This document shows positions 55,801 to 64,000 of a stretch of DNA of 64,000 nt, piece by piece. Numbering within the stretch: position 1 is the stretch's first letter; every line of letters begins with the position of its first letter. Both the position numbers and the translations under genes were made by a program. This DNA comes from Arthrinium phaeospermum (lineage: Eukaryota; Ascomycota; Sordariomycetes; Amphisphaeriales; Apiosporaceae). The stretch is from assembly GCA_006503535.1 (NCBI GenBank), contig QYRS01000013.1:1302001-1366000 (forward strand). The letters run 5' to 3'. The notes below the pieces were generated by a model, which was not told the origin of the DNA, did no database searches, and was given only the letters and a program-made list of their open reading frames with translations.

Positions 55801-58561
55801 CAGGAATTCGGGTTCCACCGGTGTCGGTGTTGGGTCGCCGGGCTCAAACTTGTAGGGGCGTGCATGGAAGATCTGCTCCGTGTGCTTTGGTAAAGCCCAG
55901 AAACCGCCGGAGAGGGAAGGAGAATCTACCCAAATCTCGCCGACAGAATGAGGAGACGCCAGCAGTCCAGTCTCGGGGTCCACGACACAAAGCGTAGCAT
56001 CGGGAATAGGGTAACCGAATGCGCCTACGCGCACGGTACCTGGCTCTGTCGACGCCTTTTTCCTCGCTTCATCCCCGATAGCAACGACAACCACTTCGTT
56101 TGTCTTCAGGGCTTCCCGGTCAAGGAGAGCCTCGCCAAGCTCATTCTTAGCAACCTGTTCCTTTGTTGTAGTGGTGCCCCCGCCGAGAAGACTACCAAAC
56201 CCGTTTGATGGTGCAGACTTCTCTTCCTCCTTCTCCTTTTCCTCGTCTCGGTCTGTATCGCTTGCAGATTCATCGCTCAGTTCAAGCTTCAGTGGGCAGC
56301 CCATGCGTTCCTCTCCGCCGAGCCAGTCTCTTGTGCTGATGACCATGCCGCCATGCTCGGGCAGACACAGCATTGGCGCCACAACCTCTCTAGCACGAGC
56401 ATTGCGCAGCGGTCGTAGCCAACGATCGGCCAATACTTCGTGGAACTCGCTGTCGACGGTAAGCGTGTCTATGAGACAGAGCTTTACTGATTGGAAATTC
56501 GGCTCCATGCCCTTCTTGAAGTTTCGTGTGGTCATCGGATCTTGCTGGTAGTTGAAGGCGGCCAATCTGAGACCTGGGTAATCTGCGACCATTAAGGTCG
56601 CTTTGTACTTGGTGATGAGATGCGCGTAGAGTCCAGGGACACTAACAGCCTTGCTTTCTAGCCATACCGTCGTATGGCCACTGTAGACATTGAGCAGAAC
56701 GCCGATGATCATGCCTATACCTTGACGGGGGTCCAAGTACGACAGTAGGATCTCACTGCTTGCACCACCACCAATAAGTCGCCCGTTTTTATCTCGCAAA
56801 GCACGATTGAACGTATCTCCGGGCCCATTATTTGGCACAGCAGATGTTATAGCGCTCATGCATGCCATCTGGTGCATGATTGTGCGATGGCTCAGAACCA
56901 CGCCCCGAAGGTCTCCGGTAGGCGCTCGAGAGAATTCGATGTACGCGAGATCAGGGACGGACAAGGGGGGGACGTCGTCCTTCTTTTTAGGATGGTAGCT
57001 GCCAAACTCGTTGGTCTTCCACCATTCGACCCCCTTGGGCCAGTTAAGCTTCTGAGTGGTGATGTCCCGTTGAAAGGCTTTTAGGTTGTTGTCAGTGGTG
57101 AGCGCAAGATGCGCTTGTGTAGATGTTAGTATAAGATTTAACTTTTGATAATCCTGCAAGTCGTTGATGGGCACAGCAACGACACCGGCAATGAAGCAGC
57201 CCAATAAGGCTATCGCAAAGTCGATGACTTCAGAATCACGATATATAAGCGCAACTCGGTCTCCACGATACAGCGAACTCTTATCGCGGATGACCTGAGC
57301 GACCTTCTCCGCGCGGGAGGCCAGTTTATCCCAGGTGATGGAGGCTATTTCTTTGCCTTTGGCATCTAGGACCCAGTACGCAGGTAGCTTCGCGGTTGTT
57401 CTACCGCGGTGCCGCAGAACAGCGGCAATGTTGTCAAATGCAGACATGGCAGTGCCCTCGTCATGGGGATCGTGTATCGCAAAAGGCACTTCACGCGGTT
57501 CCAGAGGAAGCATGTATTGTAGCGCTTCAGGGGGCGGCAAGTCGTTCGCGGTAAGCATCGGAGGGGCCATGGCAGCTGTCGGAGAAAAGGCATCGCTAGA
57601 AGAATATCTTTGCGCGCCTCCGCCATACTCAGCCCCGGGTGTCTGGTCGCTGGCCTGCTGGCCGGTAAAGTCTGAGAAGTATCCTTGGGAGTCCATCATG
57701 GTCCCGGTCCTACTATCATATTGGTTGGGCGGCGGCTGCTGGCCGTAACCACCTTGGAACTCGGGTCGAAAGGCGTAGTCCCCAGATACCATAGTTCCTG
57801 AACGGGTCGGAGGATCGGAGCCCATTGTATAGGACGGGCCAGCGTTGAGAAACAACGAATCGCGGGCCGACAGGTCGGGTCGGTGCTCTGCCAGAGGGCC
57901 GCCTGGCCTCATCAGGCCAGCGGGATGGTCGTAGCCAAAAGAGTGGCTGGAGGCAGGAGGGCCTGATGATTGCGGTCGCCAATCTGCGTTCGGGATATGG
58001 CTCGGTGGCGCGTAGGGAGCGGCTTGCTCGGGGGTATGGGAGCTTAGGGCAGCCAGTGCGGCACCGCGATGCCCATCGCTCGAAACATAGACATCATCGT
58101 CGGGCGAGTGTATTCTTAACCCGCCAGTCGCTTTTGCCAGTTCTTCTCCCGGGACCATAAACTGTGAAAGGAGTTGTGTGCGACGCTTTTGGAATCTAGA
58201 GTAGTTTCGATAAGTTAGGCTGGTCAAGTGAGGCCCAGACAGCCAGCCTGCGATTTTGCGAGGTGGCGGCCTAGACAATGTCGGCGGACGTACCCTTTCT
58301 CGGTGATATCTCCCTCCTACACAATGACGGAGCATGTCAGCAACACATCACGCTTCGGTTGCATCGTGTTGCGGCTGGAGCCATTGATTTGAGGGGGATG
58401 GCATGGCGGCCTTGGACCTTACCCCGCTAAGTGCCGCGGGAAAAGCAAAGCGGCGCCGGCGAGAGACAGAGACAATACAGTATAGGAAAAGAAGTGCTTA
58501 CCTCCAACTCCCTCTCGAGCTCATCGAGCTTCGCCTGTAGGTTGGGATCGAATTGCGCCAT
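52863..58561 (-). CDS. CPS1: CPS1/DIP2-family protein with two AMP-binding (FAAL-like) domains
   Basis: Exons are 58502..58561, 58294..58316, 53585..58195 and 52863..53529, giving 1786 aa, in line with fungal CPS1 (about 1.77 kaa). The first exons give MAQFDPNLQAKLDELERELE and the 23-nt microexon EGDITEKG, the DMAP1-binding signature. A Gly/Pro/Gln-rich linker precedes the first AMP-binding domain (from DNIAAVLRHRGRTTAKLPAYW, about residue 250). The second begins near SCITDLIQWRVARQPEELALC, about residue 1000. The tail is Pro/Ser-rich. DIP2 relatives have fatty-acyl-AMP-ligase-like domains and influence diacylglycerol pools; yeast Cmr2 and animal DIP2 belong here. CPS1 was first described as a virulence factor of plant-pathogenic Cochliobolus. 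It is not a peptide synthetase: no carrier or condensation domain is visible. Confidence 0.94.
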
Positions 58562-60475
58562 GGTGTTGCGCGTGTGCGTTCCACAAGCAGCGCGCGCCGG
58601 TGTAGGTAGAGTTGATGGTGGATTTTGGTGGACCTAAGAATTCGTCCAAAGGGTTGCGGCGGCGCTGTGACGTAGTGGGTGATGGGCTCAAGTCAATTGA
58701 GGGAGAGAGCCAGTAGCAAGCAACAGCAGCGGCAGCGGCAGCAGCAGCGGCAGCGTTGGTCTCACACGACAGCGCAGCAGGCGTCAGGTAGCAAAGGGTA
58801 TCATAATAAGATGCAGGCAGCACTGCTGGTAGTCCCTGGCCAAGAATGAATTACGGATTACTTGCTGGTAAGTAGGAAGGAATCAGGTCAATGGCGGGCC
58901 ACATGGACTTATTCCCGCGCCGATCGATAGAGTAATAGCAATCAATGAATGGACAGAGAAACAGAGGGAGAAGAGAGAGGGATACGGTACAGCTAGTGCC
59001 GGCGAGTTGGGAATCAGCCTGTCAGGGGACGAAAGAGAGAGAGACCCAATGGATAACATCCATAGCCTAAGCCCGATGGGTACTATGGCTTTGGGCGGAA
59101 CGGCGGCTGCAGCAATTTGATTGGGCGGTTGCATGTACGGCACCTCGTGTTCGACAGCGGAAAACCGGCTGGCTGCACAAGCAGTTCCCTAGGTACCATG
59201 CCATTTGATGCAATATCTCCAGATCGCAGAAGGTGAAAACGAGACATTTGGATCGCGGTTGGGACTGCCACCGACTGACTATGTACATGTAGGTTACATG
59301 CATGATGTACATCATAGGGATGTACATATGTAGCTCAGATTGATGAAAATACGCAGTCCTCTCTGGTGTATCAACAATCGTCCTTCTCCCTTAAAAAAAC
59401 ACCGGATGGATGTTTGCTTTAATCGTACTATAAGCCACGGACGGAGCTTTCAATCTTTGCACACCTACGCATGCATCCAGATTTTGGACCCTGTTGATAA
59501 GATTGAGGTGGGATGCTGCTCTCAGGAGTGAGTCGGGCTGTCGGGAGCTCTGGAACAAGCACAGACCCATTCCATGCATTTTTCTCTTCTTGCACTCCGC
59601 CCGGAAGCTGGATACCATTGATCAATTCGAAAGGGGCAGGCAGGGTAAGTAGGTACGCACGACAAATATGGTTGCCTTCCGCGATGCTCATTCTCGATTC
59701 ATATTCTTGAGGTATGGCGGTAAATTCTAGAGTCAAGAAGCCCAGAAAGTTTTTTTTTTTCTTCTTCTTTTTAACCTTCTCTTCTAACCTAGCTTCGAAT
59801 GATGAACGTAACACTCCTCACAGACTTATTGTTTCTTGGGAACTCTTGAATGAAACAAAGCATTGTGCTCCTCGACTAGTATTGGTTCCAGAAGCCTGCC
59901 TTATAACAATCATGCAGGCTCCCTGATTACACGTCCTCGCCCTGTTGGCTTCTATGTTTCTGGAGTACTAATCCAAACGCCAGGCCTCTGCCACATTCAA
60001 ATAGTTCACAGGACTCGTCAGCGTGAGTGAACAACGGCTGCCAATGCCGGAGCCCTTTCAACCCCCCTGCCCCTGTCCTCGGGCCGGGGTACAGGGCAAT
60101 ATTTGAGGACAGGACTCAGTCGAGCAAACAAAGAACCTTGGCTAGACCACTCAGCGATTTTTTTGTTCTCGATCTGTCTCATTGACCTGCCCAATGAAAG
60201 CTCTTGTTTGAGAGCTGTCAGGTTGTGACAGGCTCCATTGTGGTTACTGAACAATTGCCATGTAGTGTGCTTGTTACAAAGACAGTATAAGAAATGCCAC
60301 TCGGCCGGTCAGATATATGGGAGGTATCGGATGACGGGTACATCAAGCCAACAAATACATTGCTTTGTCAGTCGCCGGCAAGACGAGAGATCCGATCATC
60401 ACAGCGGGACTCTCTTTTCTCGTTGAAAGTGACTGATGCAGCAGCAGACTGGCGTCATCAGGGAACCACAGCACC
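58562..60475. promoter_or_regulatory. divergent intergenic region upstream of CPS1
   Basis: 1.9 kb between the divergent starts of CPS1 and the 870-aa protein gene. It has a CAG/CGG triplet-like run (about 58717-58756), AG-rich patches (58970-59042) and a T13 run (about 59750). No RNA gene or coding gene was supported. Confidence 0.5.
58717..58756 (+). repeat. CAG/CGG-type triplet repeat
   Basis: About twelve CAG or CGG triplets, interspersed with other G/C/A triplets, about 160 nt upstream of the CPS1 start. Confidence 0.75.
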
Positions 60476-63088
60476 ATGGCCGACTATTTTGACAACAACC
60501 AGCTCACCATGGAGGATATCCTCGACCAAGGTCAAGATCCTTTTAAAGGGTTGGATTTCGACAATTATCAGAACTTCGAGCCGACCTTCGAGCCGAGCTT
60601 TGAGCCGAGCCTCGAGAGCCAACCGACTCCCGAGGTGAAGGTTAAAAGTCGAGAACAGGACTTCTGTATCCGCGAGATTTCTTTCATCGATGAGCCGGAG
60701 CCGGAGCCGGAGTTCTCGACCGGTTCCACCCCAAGTGCGTATGTTGGACCGCAGCAGTTTGGTACCGGAGAACCGTACCAGGATACGTCTATCTATGGAG
60801 ATGGGATGGATCCTCACTTTCAGCCGCAGGAACCTCAAGACTACGACGCACTGGGCCCGTTCGCCGAACAAGACTTCGAGCAGATGGGTGTCGGTGGCAT
60901 GTTCATGGAAACCTCGGAGGTCAACAACAACAACTTCAGTATAACTCACCAAAGTCAAAGTTTTCCTTTGACTGTGGACACCACGATGGCTGCTGCGTAT
61001 GGTGGAGACTGTCCTTACGATTCTGACGACTCGATGCCCCTCAGCGGGCAGCTTCCAACAGATAGTCCGTTGAATAGCCCGATTACCACGGTCCAGGTCA
61101 ACGACGGACAGCCGCACACTATCCAACGACGCGGCAGCACGCCGCTCATCGCCCATGGCAAAATCAAGCGTACTACGCGTCGGAACCAGGGCGAGCATTT
61201 GGACCCGGAAACATTGTCGGCCAATTATTACGGGAAACCACCGCCGCAAAAGCTGCCATGGGGCCCAATACAGAAGAACGGCAAGCCGCTGTTCTCGTAT
61301 AACCGGCAAGGCGAAGTTTGCAAAGGTAGGCCGCTCACCATCAAGGAGATGCGTATGTATTTGTTTGACCCTTCGGATAGCCAAGAGCCAGGCGCGAACT
61401 GGACCAGAAGAATACCCGAACCCGGCGAGCGGCGCAGGCAGAATGCAGTCCGTTCGGGCTTGACGCTGTGGATAGGGTGGACCCCGGCGCAAGTGAGCGG
61501 TCGATACCCCAGCAGCGACTCGAACAAGTGTAAGTTCCTTGACTGTGCGCTTGACAGTCGCACTATCAAAACAGGAGACCCTCGAGTCATCTTTGACGAG
61601 AGGCACAATGTCACGGGGGCAAACATCAATCCGTTCTGGAATGCCGCATATTGCCATTTGTATTGTTTTGAGAAACATTTCAATCTGGTCCAGCTTCTCT
61701 CGACGATTGATCTCCGCCTAGATGATCGGATTTTCCAAAAGGAAGAGCAAAACTTATCGGTCCTCAAACCAGATGAATATGAGGCAGGTAGGAGATGGTT
61801 CGAGGATTGCTGGCCGGCCCATCGCGAGTGGTATATCCGTCACTATCAGCCCGCAAAGGTGATCCGCGACGAAGCGAGGAAATCGCCAGGCCGAACAGTT
61901 CCTGCTCCAGCGGTAGAGCGAGTGCGGCTCTGGGACAAGTCCCTAACGTCGAGAATAATGGAAAGATCCCTTGAACTCGAGTCTCGGGCGAAGGCCCAAC
62001 AACGGAAGAAACGCCGGGAGGTCAAGAAAGACTCGTGTGATAGGGATATTCATCGCGGTGATCTCGATCTCGCCAACCAGGCCAGGCATATCGCAAACCT
62101 GGCTAGAAACCAGCGAGTCAAGTCGCATAACCAAGGCGAGGATTTCCAAAAGGAACCCCCTAAGGTAGGGCAAACATGGAACGATTTTCAATGGCGACGG
62201 GAACAAAACCAAAAGCATCAGTGGAACAAGTCCTATCCTGATAAGTCCACGCCTCAGCAGCCACTAAGATCAGTCCGCTCTCCACCCCGTCACGAATATG
62301 TATGCCCCAGCCCATCCATGACGCTTGCAGCCAAAAGGCCGCGTCCGATTGAGCCAGGGTCTGCACCAGGCGAGGACTCGCGTCCCATAAAACGACAGCG
62401 TCAAACACCACCACCTGACCTGCCGATGGTTGGTCGATCTTTCAATGATGTGACCATAATCAACGAGAACCCATTGGGTTTTCGGGTTCCGGAGACAGGT
62501 CCAGGTTCCGATGTGTTAGATACGGAACATATGCAGGGAGGCAACTCCTATGTTTCACACTACGCAGGCCAACCTGTGGATGACATGCCACTATACCCGG
62601 GCCAGGGCCAACCTGTGGATGGCATGCCACTATACCCGGGCCAGGGCCAACCTGCGGATGACATGTCACTATTCCTGGGCCAGAGCCAATACCTGCCAGA
62701 CTTCGCTTTCCCGCCACATGATCAGCCACAGGTGACAGGAGCAAGTCCAGTGGATGCGGGTTATTGGGCGGACCTCTCTCATGGCCTGCCCCCCAACGAC
62801 CCTGTTTCTCAAGACGAGGACGTGCATACCAAAGAAGGGGAACCCTCCCTGGATTCTATGGGTGATGTGTCCAATGTGGTATGGGCCGATGATCACACAC
62901 AGGTGAAGTTGAAGGTTGAGGAGGAAGATGTCAACATCTTCAAATTTACCCAATGTGACACTCCACCACCTACGCCCCCGGGATCCCCGTCATCAACGAG
63001 CAAACGTAAACGATGCGATAACGGCGATGAAGAAGAAAGCGATGTCCAAACTGGAATTAAAAGGCGTTGTAGTGAATCCTCGAGGTAA
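60476..63088 (+). CDS. unrecognised, probably nuclear protein with Cys/His core
   Basis: A single exon of 870 aa. I do not recognise it beyond a recollection of uncharacterised fungal proteins with the segment RPLTIKEMRMYLFDPSD. The N-terminus is acidic with a three-fold FEPTFEPSFEP repeat. The central block (about 270-460) has C352-x4-C357 and C393-x3-C397-x3-H401, spacing that could bind zinc, within FDERHNVTGANINPFWNAAYCHLYCFEKHF. A basic helix (RAKAQQRKKRREVKKD) and several Lys/Arg clusters (KRPRP, KRQRQ, SKRKRCD, IKRRC) suggest nuclear entry. Residues ~698-736 are three copies of a 13-residue repeat (GQPVDDMPLYPGQ). The C-terminus is acidic with a KVEEE segment. Codon GC is lower than in neighbouring genes, which may mark an accessory gene. 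Confidence 0.75.
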   Translation: MADYFDNNQLTMEDILDQGQDPFKGLDFDNYQNFEPTFEPSFEPSLESQPTPEVKVKSREQDFCIREISFIDEPEPEPEFSTGSTPSAYVGPQQFGTGEPYQDTSIYGDGMDPHFQPQEPQDYDALGPFAEQDFEQMGVGGMFMETSEVNNNNFSITHQSQSFPLTVDTTMAAAYGGDCPYDSDDSMPLSGQLPTDSPLNSPITTVQVNDGQPHTIQRRGSTPLIAHGKIKRTTRRNQGEHLDPETLSANYYGKPPPQKLPWGPIQKNGKPLFSYNRQGEVCKGRPLTIKEMRMYLFDPSDSQEPGANWTRRIPEPGERRRQNAVRSGLTLWIGWTPAQVSGRYPSSDSNKCKFLDCALDSRTIKTGDPRVIFDERHNVTGANINPFWNAAYCHLYCFEKHFNLVQLLSTIDLRLDDRIFQKEEQNLSVLKPDEYEAGRRWFEDCWPAHREWYIRHYQPAKVIRDEARKSPGRTVPAPAVERVRLWDKSLTSRIMERSLELESRAKAQQRKKRREVKKDSCDRDIHRGDLDLANQARHIANLARNQRVKSHNQGEDFQKEPPKVGQTWNDFQWRREQNQKHQWNKSYPDKSTPQQPLRSVRSPPRHEYVCPSPSMTLAAKRPRPIEPGSAPGEDSRPIKRQRQTPPPDLPMVGRSFNDVTIINENPLGFRVPETGPGSDVLDTEHMQGGNSYVSHYAGQPVDDMPLYPGQGQPVDGMPLYPGQGQPADDMSLFLGQSQYLPDFAFPPHDQPQVTGASPVDAGYWADLSHGLPPNDPVSQDEDVHTKEGEPSLDSMGDVSNVVWADDHTQVKLKVEEEDVNIFKFTQCDTPPPTPPGSPSSTSKRKRCDNGDEEESDVQTGIKRRCSESSR
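62567..62683 (+). repeat. 39-bp tandem repeat, three copies, in frame
   Basis: Three head-to-tail 39-bp units at 62567, 62606 and 62645 code GQPVDDMPLYPGQ and variants. Units 1 and 2 differ at a single base; unit 3 is more diverged. Confidence 0.9.
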
Positions 63089-64000
63089 GTAGACATTGCG
63101 GACACAGAAGGTGGGTATAGTTTCATGTTTCGTTACGTAGGTATTGTTTCTCTGTTTTACAGTTTACTCGGAAAGTTGTTTTCTTATTTTTATGCCTCGA
63201 TACCTTACCTAGTTTAAGAAAAGTCAATAGAGAGAGTCGATGAAGAAAAAAGATAGCTCTTATTACTAAGAATCTCGTGGCTGTAGCTGTCGTGACAGGA
63301 AGTAGTATTCAAACAGAAGGAGTCGCCAGCTACCCTGGCTGCCAGAAAATAATGAATGTCGACAGTGCTAAGCCTTAAGGGATCTACCCGCCACTAGGTA
63401 AAAATAAAGCGCTCCCCGACCCCCCACCGAGCCACAAAAGCTGTCAGGTACGAGATAGAGACAAAAATAAGGTTTTCCCCCACTAACGGTCGATCAATCA
63501 ATTATTATTAATTTGAAGTCGTCTACCTAAATATGTAGACACCAGACAACTTCGTGTACGTAAAGAAATGCACCATATAATGATATAGTCTCAGAGGCAA
63601 GCCGTACTCTGCAATTCTTCTGCAGTATATCAGCTACTGGTTCGTAGTGGTTCACGCCGAGAAGACACAAGAGCAAAGTATACATGTAAATATAGATTGT
63701 TGATATGTTAAATGTCCATGTAAAAAAACGCCAACCTCTTGCTCAAGCCCAACCCTGTGTCTAGGACACAGTCAAGCATCAACATAACGGCGAAACTGCA
63801 CACATACTTACACGCATGGCTGTGTAGGCAAATCGCTACCTGTACTGCCAATAGAAATGGCATGGAGGCCATGACTTGACATATCATCCTCACTGACATC
63901 AGACCCAAGATAGGCGTGGCTGACACGGACATAGAAAGAAAAGAAGCACACATTTACGGATGCATTCTTTCAAAGCATACCCACTACCGCCAGCTTTCGG
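63089..64000. other. terminal non-coding stretch
   Basis: 912 bp after the last gene, AT-rich in part. Small open frames on both strands show no family resemblance. A gene starting beyond the window may have its promoter here. Confidence 0.45.

Noticed and set aside
52863..58561. Non-ribosomal peptide synthetase or biosynthetic cluster around CPS1
   Set aside because: Only AMP-binding-like domains and a DMAP1-binding N-terminus are present, without carrier, condensation or thioesterase domains. Neighbours are not tailoring enzymes.
1..64000. CRISPR array, phage or bacterial-type system
   Set aside because: The window is eukaryotic nuclear DNA. Repeats are short microsatellites without spacer structure.

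Overview
The window reads as a gene-dense stretch of a filamentous ascomycete nuclear chromosome, most likely a Sordariomycete or a close Pezizomycotina relative. Introns are short (about 50-160 nt) with GTAAGT-type donors and CTGAC-type branch points. Both Zn2Cys6 regulators are of fungal type. Single-copy housekeeping genes (separase, Cwc15, Rrp45, Arl3, CPS1/DIP2) sit among fungal-only families. The species cannot be fixed from the sequence. All functional calls come from motifs and remembered family features; nothing was searched.

Layout, left to right. 0-6 kb: 5' end of D-xylulose kinase (-), a mitochondrial CDF metal transporter (-), a class II sirtuin (+) and a small mitochondrial DUF5321-like membrane protein (-). 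6.5-12.9 kb: single-exon separase (+). 12.9-19.9 kb: 7 kb without a supportable gene, rich in microsatellites, ending at a Zn2Cys6 regulator with a His-Gly tract (+, 19.9-23.4 kb). 24.6-26.9 kb: a second, six-exon Zn2Cys6 regulator (+). 27-30 kb: a tRNA-like gene (+), a PEBP-family protein (-), a divergent emopamil-binding-protein-type sterol isomerase (+) and tRNA-Arg(ACG) (-). 30.2-33.7 kb: CWC15 (-), RRP45 (+), ARL3 (-). 34.7-38.8 kb: a secreted beta-lactamase-like protein (+) and an unrecognised multi-pass membrane protein (+). 40.0-41.3 kb: TVP38/DedA-type membrane protein (-). 44.3-47.2 kb: a second unrecognised membrane protein (+) and an NmrA-like protein (-). About 47.9-48.2 kb: fragments that look like decayed coding sequence. 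49.1-52 kb: a MARVEL protein (+) and a BTB/POZ protein (-). 52.9-58.6 kb: CPS1/DIP2 family protein (-). 60.5-63.1 kb: an 870-residue unrecognised, probably nuclear protein with a Cys/His core and a 39-bp tandem repeat (+).

The genes do not form a pathway or a secondary-metabolite cluster. They are mostly independent housekeeping and regulatory functions. The notable arrangement is head-to-head pairs sharing short promoters: DUF5321-like/separase (511 bp), PEBP/sterol isomerase (464 bp) and CWC15/RRP45 (444 bp, both RNA-processing factors). I found no CRISPR array, intact transposon or convincing new multi-gene system. The best leads are the acidic insertion in the Arl3 GTPase, the His-rich regulator, the three unrecognised proteins and the decayed coding fragments near 48 kb.
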